A stretch of 64,000 nucleotides of DNA from Paramacrobiotus metropolitanus (GCF_019649055.1 NW_026570222.1:3472001-3536000), one strand, 5' to 3'. Shown: positions 24,155-36,167, counted from the stretch's first letter. Notes: generated by a model not told the origin, from the letters alone. A program made the numbers and translations.

Positions 24155-26701
24155 TACCGGTTGGACAAATCCACCAATCTACATGATGTTGAGCAACAAA
24201 AGAGAACACCGAAGGAGTTGTGCTGCACCTTTCACACTTTTCCTCACAGCAGCGTAGTGGGTAACAATACTTCACAGGTATGATAACGATATCAAGTCCA
24301 TATCAGCACGTCCCAGGACAACTGCATTAAAATTCAAGAACTTGTATATAATATGCGATTAATTGACGATGATAAGATTCTTAACAGCGGATTCAGTAAC
24401 GTTATAAGAAAACTTTTAGGCTGTTTTCGAGCTGCTGTAACAATGCCCCATCCTCCAAAACTTCAAAATGAACAAAACTCGAAATGAGTGAGTCAATATC
24501 TGTCATCAAGTTAAACGACAACTGGCTTGTGAGTTAACAGTAGCGTCAACACCCATGAAAAAATGTAAACATTCCCGACGCTCCACAACGCACTGAACGG
24601 TCCAGGTCCACCCTTTGAGTCTACTCATACCACGAATGTCAAACGTCGAACTAATTACGAAGTTGCAAACACTGCCAAACAGCCAGACTTCAAAACTGAA
24701 AAATGTGCGCCACTTTGGATTCCAATAAAATTTCATCAACATTCAAAAAACAAACAAATTTTTAACGATAAGAAACCTAACATTTTGAAATCTGCAGTCT
24801 TCACGTTAAAAACTTAAAAACTGATTAAAATGGTTTAAGTCGCTGATGCACGGCACCTGCCGGATGCGACAGTGGAAAGGGCTTTCTCCCAGGGCTGCGG
24901 GTCATATTCGAAACATTACATGGATTTAATAGACGACAGTACCTTGCCAGTTGCGCTCTTTTTATCATGTGTTGAGCACTACAAGTGAACTTATAGGCCC
25001 CACCGGGATCGATTCTGTACTGCCGCTACACGCTAGGTAGCAAGGAGCAAAAGTGGAGCACCAAGGATATGGACATTCTTTTCATTGTGGAATAGAAGTT
25101 TTTTGCGGTCCAGTGCGCAAAAATTCAAAATTCTAAAAAGTAGCTGATACTGTCGCAGTGTCGCTGTTTGATTATTGCTGTTGCATTACCTTAGATCTAC
25201 TGGAAAATGTATATTGCTAGTGACACTCCACATATCGTTGCTGTTGGAAAGAAATACGGCAAATTTCGAAAGCTGATGGTGTTTTCGTATTATGAATTCC
25301 GCTATTTCCCGCTTCTCATCGCAGCAGTTTGCTTTTGCAATTACTGGGAGAACCGTGGATTCCGACAACAACAGACCAAGTTCCGAGGGAAAAGCCAGAT
25401 GTTTGGTCCGACGACGCAACCAGGAACCATCCCGTGGTGAACCTCAGCAATCCAGAAGACGAAGCATTCATAAAATATCATAAGTGATAAGTAGTCACCA
25501 GTGCAAGCACTGAAAATGATTTTAGAAACTGAATCAGTGTATCTGAACAAGTTCCCCCCGTTGTCCTTGGTCAGTGTGCCATCCTTATTTGTGGAAGTTT
25601 ATATGTGGAATTGTGGTGCTGTTAGTCAGTTAGTGTTGTAAAGTTATTAGTATGAGTGGAGCTTGTTTTGGCTAAAGAAGAACAGAACGGTACTTGAGCG
25701 GAATTTATATAGTTGTGGACACGTAATACGGTAATATGAAGTAAAAAACCTTGCTTGACTTTGCCCTACTTGAATTTCAAAATGATGATTTGCGAGATGT
25801 TATTGGAAATTCGAAATTTAACACGCCTTTGGCAGATCGCTGATCATGCGAAACTGGTCGGATGGGCATACCGCTGATTGCGATTTACGAATAACTCACA
25901 CGAGCACCCATACGAGCACAATAATCGTGCCAGCACATCACATCTCGTGAACCAAATAACATGTTATCTAACGAGGCACATAACGAAAACGAAACATTTA
26001 CGCTAAAACGAAATCAGCTGTAAGTGCAATTCGGCGGATCTAAAGCTGCTATTACTAATCAAAAATTGTTAATCGTATTATAATTAGACTATTAGTAATG
26101 AACTTTACAGTATTTAACGATAACTATTCTTTGTTTAATCACTTCAATGCTGTGATTAATTTTATCAACATTTATTTATGTTACTTATTTCGTTTTCCGG
26201 TATAACGCGCCCGTGTATGCGCGTTAAATGTAATAGGAAAAGAAGACACAATAAAGGCTGTGTTTCTTTAATTTACTGAAGCTTTCTCAAACAAAATGTA
26301 ACATTAAATTAGCTAAAAACAAATTTGGGTAAATGCTGCTCTCCCTTGGACCGGACTAAATTTGGCCTAATCGCCTTCCTTATCACAATATAACATTAAC
26401 GATAAGTACATAATTATTACAGTAAAAATCTTCGTGCATTGCTTTATTGGTTAAGATAAAAAAGCGCTTGGGCTTGATTTTCACAGCAAACACGCCTGTA
26501 AAACACAGCTGACCATGAAATTAATAGGCTAAAACTGGAAACGCTTACGGCTTACCGTATGTACAGATACAAATACTTCAACCACTACAGTCTTCACTGT
26601 TTCAGATAACAACAATTAGTGTAGCAACTTGAATTACAGATTCTGACTTGATTAATTCGAGTCTTGAATCTTGCTGGTGAATACAGTTCAAGAACTTCCG
26701 T
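24155..26701. other. Spacer upstream of WDR48, no gene supported
   Basis: Several 60-78 codon frames occur (minus 24506-24742, plus 25207-25440, plus 25292-25483) but they overlap each other in opposite strands and match no family I know. The 25292-25483 frame has an ATG and an Arg/Ser-rich end and could be a small protein, with low confidence. It should include the WDR48 promoter. Confidence 0.35.
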
Positions 26702-26947
26702 TCAGGCCTGCCGTTGGCGCGCTTCCATGGCTTTCAGGGCTTGCTTTCTATCGTATTCGCGGTCTACTTCGGCCACGAACTCCTCAAATTCCCTAATCTG
26801 TTCCAGGTTTTGTGGGGGATACATTTTCCTCCGAAGTTCTACTGTGGATGCTTCATACAGCTCAGGTTGATGAAAGAAATAAAACAATCCAACAGGGAAA
26901 GCCATGTACGTAGCCATGCGCATAAATTCGATGTATGCCTTTTTCAT
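26702..26947 (-). CDS. PET100: PET100 homologue, cytochrome c oxidase assembly chaperone
   Basis: Small inner mitochondrial membrane protein needed to assemble complex IV. Single exon, 81 aa, starting at the ATG at 26947 (MKKAYIEFMRM). Seen: the family's short N-terminal membrane segment (ATYMAFPVGLFYFFHQPE), then the charged LRRKMYPPQNLEQIREFEEF block matching the WPPE...EIEEFKE region of the human protein, and an Arg/Gln-rich tail (EARQRQA). Length agrees with the family (about 73-110 aa). Confidence 0.85.
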   Translation of the reverse strand: MKKAYIEFMRMATYMAFPVGLFYFFHQPELYEASTVELRRKMYPPQNLEQIREFEEFVAEVDREYDRKQALKAMEARQRQA

Positions 26948-27946
26948 TTTCACCGCAATTACGAATTACCATAAAAAACCGAACTGAGGTTCCGGAACTT
27001 GAAATAGTAAGAAAACTGAGAAAAGCGTACCTCGTACCAAAACAGTAATTATGTATCTAGATTTTAGAAACCTGTTAGCTCCGAACGACCAATAATGGAC
27101 GCCCGACGAAGAAATTTTAAAAATAAAAGAAATCTGATTTCGAGACAATCGACAACAAGCAAACCCGTTATTCAGACGTTTGATCCACCGTCCTGTGCTG
27201 CTAAACCCCAGATCAGTGCGGATTTCAACAGTTTTCAGTTTTCATGATAAACTTTCTTATAGCAGACCAATAAGGCAATAACTGCACCAAAGTATCAGTG
27301 ACCACAAGATCTAGCAAGATTTCAGAAACTACAAAACAAGAGCGTTTTACATGTTTTACGTAAAGTTCAATAAGATCAAAGATGTTAAAAATCAGAACCA
27401 CTTCGACTTTTCCCGTTTTCAATAACGAACCATTTATCATGATTTATGCTGTACTCGTACATTTTTAGTTATCGATTACCGCACCCGCCGCATGTGGCGA
27501 GTTACATGAGGGACTAACGCTGGTCGGTTACCTCCATAGACTGCTATGTTAAGTAAATTCAAATGCATGCATTTCAACCGTTTGGTCCGTTTCTAAACAG
27601 AATCATTCAAGTGTTACTTATCTCAAAAGACAGGGAAAAAATTTGGAATCTTTTTGGTTCCACACAAGTAATTTTTCATATGGCGAGAACGAAAAGATTA
27701 TTATTTAGTTTCCTCATAGCCATGACACTGTCGGGTCAAGGTTTCACGCATCGTGCGTGCATGTACAAATACCGACCAGTGAGTACATACAGCAGGTCGA
27801 CGAGGAAACTAAAATAGCTACATGTTTTTGGCTAAAACGTTAATAATCCTCGCATCTCTTTATTGTAACTTTTGTAAGGCGGCTGAAGTCATCAAACGCA
27901 GAAGCCCAATAATTCTGCGGATATAATCAATATCAATGCGAAAGAA
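26948..27946. other. Spacer between PET100 and GNB1L
   Basis: No gene supported. A minus-strand AATAAA at 27859-27864 fits the GNB1L transcript. A plus-strand frame from the ATG at 27680 begins like a signal peptide (TKRLLFSFLIAMTLSG) and runs into a GTGAGT donor-like site, but no second exon was found, and the frame overlaps a small inverted repeat. Confidence 0.35.
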
Positions 27947-29051
27947 TCAATATAACGGCCACACCGTTAACAATTCATCTTTTCCTCCTAAAACCAGACA
28001 GTTCTTTCCATCGAATATTCCGTAATCAACCCGCTGGATGGTATCTCTGTGCATATCGAGTGTCACGAGCGGTTTCAGAGACTTCCACGAATACACTCTG
28101 GCGGTGTAATCCCAGCTGGCTACCGTACATATTTTCCCATCGGATCGGATACGCACATCACTAACACCCTCTTCAGGCATGCGGATAGAGTCTTTCAGCG
28201 TTAACTCCGCCGGTAAGATATCGAAACGCTGCAGTAGGGAAGAAGAAGTTCCCAACAAACCAATGCCGCTGGTCGCGTCTACGTCCAAAGCCATAGGAAC
28301 GCCCAAATCTACTTAAGGAAAACAATTCAATATCTTTTTATTAATATCTTACGCTACACATTAAGCCTTAATAGGCTAATCAAAAACTGATCGTTACTGT
28401 ACCTTCCGAGCTCATTGTCGGATGCTTTCGAAATACGTCAGATTCAAACACAGGTGTATTCTGCGAGCGAACATCCCACAATGCAACAGTTGCATCTTCA
28501 TAGACGACAAAAAGTTCATGGTCGCGATAACGGCACGTGCGTACCGGCACGGAATGATCTACACTAGGGATAAAGGCTCCGACAGGCTCCAGAGTATCTT
28601 GTGACAGCAGCACGAAACCACTGTTATTATTTCCTATCTGTCCCGCCGGAACACAAACAGTTCGCTGTGCATCGAAAGCACTGCCGGGACAAAATCCAAA
28701 CTGATCATTCAGTTTACAGTTACGCAGTGCCTGGGCTCCAGAGGGGATTATCTTCCACACTCCACACACTCCATCGCGCAGGTGGACGAATAACTCGGCG
28801 GTGTCGCGTTCATCGGGATGAGTCCAAAACACAGTAGTGTTCTTCGGAGCACGATTATCGCAGCGAAATTTGCAGGTCAGACGTTTGCGTTTTTCAACAT
28901 CCCAAACATAAACTGCAGCAAACGAGGAACCCGAAATAATATGTCCAGCCAGTGAACCACTAGAAACGGAGCATAAACTCGTAACAGGACCTTCGCTTCC
29001 GATGAAAGTTTGAACTGGCTCTAGAGTGCGCTCAGTAGTTTGCAATCCCAT
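27947..29051 (-). CDS. GNB1L: GNB1L / Asa1-like WD40 protein
   Basis: WD40 propeller protein related to yeast Asa1, linked to the TTT-PIKK/ASTRA chaperone pathway. Exons 29051-28403 and 28308-27947 joined in phase 1, 336 aa (human 327). Seen: SEGPVTSLCSV, ISGSSFAAVYVWDVEKRKR, VFWTHPDERDT, YRDHELFVVYEDATVALWDV, DLGVPMALDVD, VRIRSDGKICTVASWDYTAR, and a C-terminal GGKDELLTVWPLY matching the human SKDQRISLWSLY end. The gene is divergent from PGLS, with a foldback element between the two starts. Confidence 0.93.
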
Positions 29052-29939
29052 TGCGCACGTAATCGCAATCGATAACCATGCTACAAAATTCTAATTCATT
29101 ATGAAGTAAAACGCATTCTGGAAATCGCCCAAACTGAAATCCAGGTTTAATGTACGCCACTTACTGTATGCCAGGAGGCGCTTTTGAAAAGCAGTTTGTG
29201 GAATTACCAAACCAGCTGCGCATTGGGCAACCCCTGCAGGTTTGGTGTTTTTTCGATTTGTTCAAATTCATACAATCCGTGCGTACCATAGCTTAAAAAA
29301 TGCAGAAAAAAAAGTTAAGTTTGAAAACGAAAAGTCTATAAGCAAAAAGTTTTGAAAGAAACGTTTGATTTGCGATTTAAGAGAATTTCGTTCAGCATAG
29401 CGGTCTATGGCAAACCGCCTCGTAGACCTCCATGCTGAACGAAATTCTCTTAAATCGCAAATCAAACGTTTCTTTCAAACTTTGCTTATACATTTTCAAA
29501 TTTTTACAAACATATTGCTGAATTCATAATTTATTTCGAAAAAACCTTCTGAAAATTAATTCCACAAACTTTTCAAACGCCTATCTAACTCTCTAAATAC
29601 GCGTACGTTATCTTATCCAGGTTACAATTTCAATTACTAGTTTGCTTTGTTTTGGTTTATACTGCAGTAGAGGTGTGGTTCTGCATGAACGGCCCAATCG
29701 AAATCTGCGACAGTAAACAAACAGCTGACTCATGTTTATCCAGGTGGTTAGAATTTTCTCCTACTTCACTAACTTCAGGGTCGTAAATATAATATTACAG
29801 TGCTAAAAATTTTAACTAAAATTGTACTATGTACGATACGAACCGAAGTTCTTGTAAATCGGATTTTTCAACACAAGGTCATAAGACGGACAAAGCGTTG
29901 CTTTTTAGTATTTTCTTCCTGATTTTGTGGAAAAAAATT
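29052..29939. other. Divergent promoter region of GNB1L and PGLS
   Basis: Nearly half of this 0.9-kb interval is taken up by the inverted-repeat element 29176-29582. The rest is AT-rich and holds no recognisable gene. An ATG at 29829 is in frame with the PGLS start but the conserved domain begins at 29940. Confidence 0.5.
29176..29582. mobile_element. Foldback element with a long central hairpin
   Basis: Outer ends (AGGCGCTTTTGAAAAG near 29176 and its counterpart near 29557-29582) form imperfect inverted repeats. Inside, 29337-29398 and 29432-29490 are almost exact reverse complements (GAAACGTTTGATTTGCGATT in the left arm), about 60 bp each, around a 33-base loop that can itself pair partly. 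No transposase is present. It lies between two divergent gene starts. Confidence 0.78.
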
Positions 29940-32024
29940 ATGGCAGACGGTAAAAACATATCGGTTTTTGAGTCCTCCTCGCAGCTCGAGAAAGGTTTGA
30001 CAGACCTGTTGAAACAGATCTCCGAAAAAGCTATAAAAGATCGCGGAAAATTTATGCTGGGCGTTTCAGGTGGGTAGTGCACGTGGATTTTGAATTTTTT
30101 AATTATTGGATCACTTAGAATAACCATTTGGGTCTTTGAACTTTGGAATGACTTGAAAGGCTTAATTGCGATGCTAGGTGCCAGCATGGTTAAGCAGCTA
30201 TCTGCCGCCATTCCAGCTGTTTATTCAGAAAAGGGGAATCCCGAATGGAATAAATGGCACATTTTCCTCTGCGATGAACGCGTGCTGGGCTTCGACGATC
30301 AAGAAAGTACTTTTGGAGCGTACAAAAAAGATCTTCTGACTAAGGTTCCGCAGTTGGAGTCGCAATTTGAAGTTATCGATCCATCCCAGAACGGTTAGCA
30401 CGATTTACGAAAAAGCAATCAACTAACCCGCTACTGCTCAAAATTCAGACAGTAGAAATTTCGGATTTTTATTTTAACAGCCGAGAAGAACGCTCTGATC
30501 TACCACAATCACCTGGTGAAGCATTTCGGCAATGCTATTTGGCCCACTTTCGATCTGCTGTTGCTGGGCATGGGTCCGGATGGTCACACTTGCTCTCTTT
30601 TCCCGAATCATCCGCTGCTGACTGTAAGATACTTCTACCGGGTGGCTGAACAAAATGGCCGTCTGTTTTGTCATGGTGCGCTGGATCCGTCCAACACTTT
30701 ATTGACGTTATCCTAGTTTCATTCGATAGAGCAATGCTTTTAACATAAAAAAGTTAAGTTAAGTCAAAAATTTCCATAAGGCTGAAATTTTTTATGAATT
30801 GTTTTGTAAAACTGGCTGGGTTTGGATGATGTCCTGGAAGCGAAAATCTGAAATTACCCGTTTCTAAATTAAAAATTCTTGCTATTCAACTAACAACATT
30901 AATGTAGCTTATTTTACTATTTCTGGTAGAGAGGTTGTTTCTCGGTTTTTTACTGTAAGGAACTTCAGTATTCTAGCAACCATGCTTGGCCAGTGCGCTG
31001 AAGAACACAGACTTTGCACGAGTAATTCTCGTGAAACCGGCAAACAAAGTTTTTGAAAGCAAATTTCTAACCAACGTTTTAAAAGCTTACCCGATTGAAT
31101 TTTGTTTCAAAAAGGACAATGTGTCAGCTACATTTTAAAGTTAAATCTGCCATTTTTGGTGCAACCTGTCATGCAGTCAAAAATTGTAACCGAAAATACT
31201 CGAAAATACCAAATAAAAAACCGGCATTTTTCGAAAAAGTCACAATATGTCTTGACTGCATAACTCGTTCAGCGTATGCAGCACGACCTCAACTTTTTTT
31301 TGTATTGAATGAAAACGTATTTGGCTAAACAAAACAGTTAAAAATATTCAAAAAGTCCGTAAGGGAAAGAAATGGCGCAAGATTTTAAGTTTTGCGAGCT
31401 GGGACACGAAAAATTTGCAGACAGTTTCATTTGGCATCATTGCAAACGAAGACGGCTTAATCTTTTCAAAAACTTTGTTTTAGGTTTTGTGGCTAATAAA
31501 ATTCTCTATCGAATGAGCCTAAACAGTTTACGGTGCGAAAAAGGGTCTGCGAATAACAAACAAAAACAGGAGACGGCCATTTTGTTCAGCCACCCTGTAT
31601 GCAAAGACAGCTTCGAGGTTCTAATTACTTCAGCGTAGTATTTTCCATGCCTCGACTGACGGACATAAACTAATGTGTTGTGTGTCTCTGTAATTTGGAT
31701 TAATTTTTGTGAATTCTCTGTTGTTCTCAGGAAACTGGTCGTGCTTGGGTGGCTCCCATTAACGATTCTCCCAAGCCACCTCCATCCCGTATCACACTGA
31801 CTCTGGGTGTCCTGAACCATGCTCGTGTCGTAGCATTCGTTACTACCGGCAGCAGTAAGGCTGATACGCTGAAGGAAATTCTCGAAGGCGGTAATCCCAA
31901 CAAACTGCCAGCGGGTTTGGTGCAGCCCACTTCCGGAAAGCTGCTGTGGCTGCTGGACAAGGAGGCCTCTGCACGTCTGACCGGTGTGAAAATGCATTCC
32001 AATGAAGTCAGAGTGGAGCTTTAG
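29940..32024 (+). CDS. PGLS: 6-phosphogluconolactonase
   Basis: Hydrolyses 6-phosphogluconolactone in the oxidative pentose phosphate pathway, cytosolic. Exons 29940-30069, 30178-30393, 30481-30623, 31731-32024 joined in phases 1, 1, 0, giving 260 aa (human 258). Seen: [69 protein letters not shown] start at 29940 (MADGKN) because that fits the family; an in-frame ATG at 29829 would add 37 residues. The 1.1-kb last intron is long only because a transposon-like element sits in it. AATAAA at 32326 and 32330. Confidence 0.96.
30638..31597. mobile_element. Non-autonomous TA-flanked inverted-repeat transposon
   Basis: Within PGLS intron 3, the left end GGGTGGCTGAACAAAATGGC (from 30640) returns as its reverse complement at the right end (about 31573-31595); about 27 terminal bases match. 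Both ends abut the dinucleotide TA (30636-30637 and 31598-31599), as expected for Tc1/mariner-type insertion. The roughly 960-bp body has no transposase-like frame, so it would depend on a relative elsewhere. Confidence 0.75.
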
Positions 32025-32439
32025 GATGCATGGAGGATTGGAGGTTCAGTTTCGAATTTTATTTCAGTTTTATTCGTTTAATTTGACTACTCCTGTTTGA
32101 TTGTTTTTTTTTGTACGGAATTTGCTTTAAAAATTGCCGGTGTGCTGGAAGAGAGGCTGTAGTTGGTGATTTCGAATTTAATCGTGCTCCACATGAGATG
32201 GTAAATTACTTTTTAATAGGTTCAAGTAATAAAAAAAACTATCGAATTCACGTTTCTTGGCATAAAAATAAACCAACAAGTTTCCTGGAACGAGCAGCAC
32301 CACAACAGCACTAAAAGAGTGGAAAAATAAATAAACGATCTGGCGATAAAATCAATCAAAACTTCCAAATGACAAATCAAAACAGATCCAGATTAATAAT
32401 TTCGGTCACATAGAGTGAAAAGGACGTGCATACATGATA
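32025..32439. other. Convergent 3' flanks of PGLS and RGP1
   Basis: No gene seen; contains two overlapping AATAAA signals at 32326-32335 for PGLS. Confidence 0.5.
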
Positions 32440-34726
32440 CTACAGTCTAACTCTCACATCCGAACCGAGACTGTCGCGCAAATGAGCACTCTGCACCTGA
32501 ATTGGGTCGGTGGGGAATATTTCGACCGGAACATCCCATACTAATGTTTCCACCGGGACGCGCAGCGGAGGCCGCCACAATACGCTCTGTTCGGCCTGGC
32601 CCACAGCCGGTACGTCCAGCTGCAAAATCTCGCCTGATAAGGCAAATTCCAACCGGAGCTTCCATTTTAATTCCACTACAAAGTAGCACTTGTTATGCAA
32701 TTACTTCATAATGCAATACACCGTGAGCCTGCTGAACGTTGTAAATTGATTATTGCACCTTTTGCACATCAAAATACCCGAACTAACTCACTTATATCAG
32801 AAGAGAAACTGGGAGTTATATGGAGAGGCACCGGTAGGATGAAGTTGGTTTGCTCCAAGCATAAACAGAAATCGTGTACTTTGCCGGCGATAGTTTCCGT
32901 TGGAGCAATGTTCTTTGATTTGCGGTGTTCTTCCTTGATGCTTTCCTCACTGATCAAACTGACAAGGTACTGAAAACACATTTAATATTGCCGTATAATC
33001 AAACTGTCGATTGGGTAGTACACCTAGTAAACTTGACGCCAACTCATCTACAGATACAAAATTACTGTATGCAGTATACCAGTAGCGTTCAGGAATCCGG
33101 AGTGACATTTTGAGCAACAGTATGACCATGAATATCAGCAAGCAAGATTAACACTTACTACCCGATTGCGGCGTTCAAACCGTTCCGTGCTCAGTTATCT
33201 CAAAAATTCCATAAACCGAACTAGCAAGGGCTTACCTGAACACAAGTAATACTGCGATCTTTAAAGTCGAACCGTCCCAAGATGTCCTCGCCAAGGCGAA
33301 ACTTAGTCTTAGAAAGACTCAGTTTGCCTATTTTTCCGCTACTGGACTCGATATTGTACGTTTCTGCAATTAAAACGGAAACATTGGTATTTATATTTCG
33401 AATCACTACACCGTATCAGTACGCTTATTTTGTACTCAATGATTTCCGGCTTGTTAAATTGTCCAAAATTTCCATGGCCGCTTCGATGGTAACAGCAGGA
33501 TAGGAAGCATGAATTCCGTTTTCTTTTGTCGCACCATTTGATCCATTTGTTTTTGGTGCTGAGGCATTCTCAGCCAGGTCCTCCGTAATTGCGAGCATTC
33601 TCAGGTCATCGTTCAAGTTTAACAAGTTTTCCAAATCTACAAGAGTAAATGCCGAACTACACATAGTTGACCAAAGTTCGGTATTAGAAAGGGTTCAGAA
33701 CAATTCATAACAGAATGTAACGCGGTCCTAGCGGAGGCGTTTTAAATGTAGTACAGTAGTGTACGCCAGAAGATCAAGTGTAATGAGTACTTGTATGTAT
33801 TAACTTATTAAGTATATGATCTATCCAAGACCAAGCAATTAAATTCAGCATTTTTGAGCACTCACAACAATAAAAACCCTGACACCAATCCAAAACGCAA
33901 AAGACGCATATATACCAAAGCACATTACAAAAATACATAAAAACAAAACGACCTTTTACCTTTGATAACAAGAATGTACAGCGGAATATGAATTACGGTT
34001 GTATCGCGTCCGAGCACTTGGCAGCCGAATGCTAATTTCCATGCATACCGCACTAAAATCCCCCCCCCGGAACGACGGAACATCCGATTTGGGGATGGTT
34101 TCCGAATAAAGCACTACAAAACAGAAAAACAAGTTATTCGTTCGGTTATTATTATACACTTTAAACGTCAATGTATGCAATTTTTGTAAATTTCGCTATG
34201 CTCAAAAAGTCAGATTCAGAAACGCATCTAATGGTAAGCGCTGTACAAGAAGCACAAACCATTAAATTCTTCGCCCGGAGCAAGAGATAAGCTGCCAACG
34301 AGAAGTTTGGGTACAGTGGATACCAAACAAAACGTGTTCTGATCCGACAAATTCGTCGAAGAATCCCTTCGCTTGCCTAGATCAGCCTGCGAGAAATCTG
34401 CAGGGAGAACGACTTTGGATTCCTCCACACTGCATTGACAGTGTATCTGTCCACTAACGAAAGCAACGGATGCCGTCTCGCCTGGGCCAACTCCACTATA
34501 AAATTCTCACGTTACTGTCGTTACCATCAGTTCTGTCATTTCCGACCAGCAAGAAAAGCAGCAACATGCGATTACAAAAACATACTTTGCAGTTGTCGAC
34601 GCTTTTGCAGATGCGTCTTTCTCGCCAGGTTCAGCGCTCGAGTTGCGAAGAGTGATCCAGCATTCTCAGGACTTCTCCAGCAAAATAGATAGCGCCACGC
34701 GTTAAACGCGCAGAAATTTCGATCAT
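32440..34726 (-). CDS. RGP1: RGP1 homologue (RAB6A-GEF complex subunit), with two frame breaks
   Basis: Partner of RIC1 in the Golgi exchange factor that activates Rab6. Exons on the minus strand: 34726-34586, 34495-34260, 34113-33960, 33636-33436, 33363-33236, 32969-32792, 32675-32440 (about 423 aa, human 391). Seen: start MIEISARLTRGAIYFAGEV, ECWITLRNSS, SGQIHCQC, IPKSDVPSFRG, FGCQVLGRDTT, KFRLGEDILGRFDF, FILPVPLHITPSF, VETLVWDVPVEIFP. The frame breaks twice: near 34666 one surplus base separates GEVL from ECWITL, and the run of nine C (34060-34068, G on the coding strand) is one base too long for the frame after SFRG. All splice sites and both flanking frames remain conserved, so sequencing or assembly error, or a very recent null allele, is likelier than an old pseudogene. 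Confidence 0.9.
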
Positions 34727-35249
34727 GGCCCACAGTGCGCCAGAAGTCCAAAGACAAGCGGCCAGTAAAATGTTGTGAGGCCCGCAGATTGGGCTTCATG
34801 CACGTAATTCACGGAGCGTCACGGGAATCTCCACGAGTGCTCTCCACATAAGATCATCGCACTTGTTGACTTACGAACAGCTGAAGAGTACTGAAATTAT
34901 TAGTGCTTTGAGACGCGCACACTTGCGTCTAGCTCTATCAACTGTGCGAACACCGCCAGTTAAGTCCCAAGCTCAAACAACGAAAGCAATACAGGGTGCG
35001 GAATCTGTAGATAACAGTACTGCACAACAAACACAATTCATTAATTACTAATATTACAAAGAACAAAACCAAAGCACATTACAGGATTTCACATTTTGTC
35101 ATATTATTGTACAACATTTACAATTTTATCCGAATTTCATTCATTTTTGACCTTGCCTCATTTACACGGCTTACATAAAATTAATTAATGTCCATGTCAC
35201 CAGCAAAACCCATACAAAGATCGACTGGAGGCGGCAGCATGTATTACAG

Positions 35250-35292
35250 TCAACAAAAGACAAAAAACCATGCAGTTTCATGGTTTTTTGTC
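35250..35292. repeat. Perfect 18-bp-stem hairpin
   Basis: AAAAGACAAAAAACCATG and its exact reverse complement are separated by six bases. No gene end is mapped next to it, so a role in termination is not supported. Confidence 0.6.
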
Positions 35293-35519
35293 TTTTTTCT
35301 CTCATTGTGTGACAAACCGTACGTGATTTGTTTAAATTGTTATTCGAAAATCGGCTAACATCCTTGTATTAGTCCTGTCCCACTGGTAACGAATGCTGAC
35401 GAGTCCGGTTTCGGCTTTGTGATATGAGACTTTTCTAAGTGGGAAGTGGGAAGTGGGAACATTGTAAGTGGACCAGCGAGCACTGCGCAGAGTTAATGTA
35501 CCTCCTATCGTTCAGATAT

Positions 35520-35913
35520 TCAAACGGGCTTGAGTTTTTTATTTTGTGATCCGTTCCCGGACGCAGCTGAGCAATTTTGATCAACCAGTAAGGGCTTCGC
35601 GGAAGATTGCCTAATGGCCTTCCAGTTTCCCTCGCCCAGATCTAAATGGCTCGCCGGTCTTCTCTTTCTGCACACTGCAGTGACGATGGTCAGTGTGAAT
35701 GTGCCAGTGGTGCACGAATACATCCAGGACTTCACCGCGGCTGCATGGGCCCAGATTAGGAAAATTTTGATAGTACTGTCATGCAGTGCCGATACCTTCG
35801 CCAACCTCCATGTTTTCGCCGGTACGGCAGGGATCTTGATTCAAGTCCTGGACTTCCTCGAATGTTTTTTGACAATTTGGAAGGTGGTCGTCCAGCATGT
35901 AGCTGCGCAGTAA
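35520..35913 (-). pseudogene. Possible remnant of a secreted GPC-motif protein
   Basis: One minus-strand frame reads DLNQDPCRTGENMEVGEGIG, a TGA, then YYQNFPNLGPCSRGEVLDV and HHWHIHTDHRHCSVQKEKTG. The two half-similar blocks around a (G/D)PC..GE core resemble modules of small secreted cysteine-containing arthropod proteins (DUF4789-like), but this is a weak resemblance. A 99-codon plus-strand frame with an ATG (35614-35913) covers the same bases and could instead be real. GC content is higher than in the flanks. Confidence 0.22.
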
Positions 35914-36167
35914 TTAGATGAGCTGTTCCTTAAGCGTATTTACGGTTTTCTGGGCAGAATTCATCCTTATAAATCTGTATATTTAATTTGTTTCTAGTTT
36001 GATCCGTGCGCCTTTTCAGATCCCTTTCTGTGTGGACTACGGTCACTTGCGTTTGGGGGATAATGATAATTTTTGGTGGCAACGATAATGGTAAATTGAA
36101 AAATGGTTTCTGCCTTATCGTTCATCAGGTGTTTTCTTCATAATTTGCATGTGGGTATATAGTGAGA

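Larger units (their letters stand above)
34727..36167. other. Spacer upstream of RGP1 with a possible pseudogene
   Basis: No certain gene. It holds a perfect small hairpin (35250-35292), the short direct repeat GTGGGAA (about 35437-35458), and a GC-richer block with open frames on both strands (35520-35913), which is listed separately. Confidence 0.4.

Noticed and set aside
24506..24742. 78-codon minus frame upstream of WDR48
   Set aside because: Starts with an ATG but resembles no family and has no supporting context.
25186..25483. Three overlapping small frames on both strands
   Set aside because: They exclude one another and none has recognisable motifs.
27680..27817. Signal-peptide-like short frame (plus strand)
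   Set aside because: No second exon or family match, and it overlaps a small inverted repeat.
34663..34675. Antizyme-like frameshift word TCCTGA at the RGP1 frame break
   Set aside because: The TGA is not in the zero frame here, so the antizyme mechanism does not apply; an indel is simpler.
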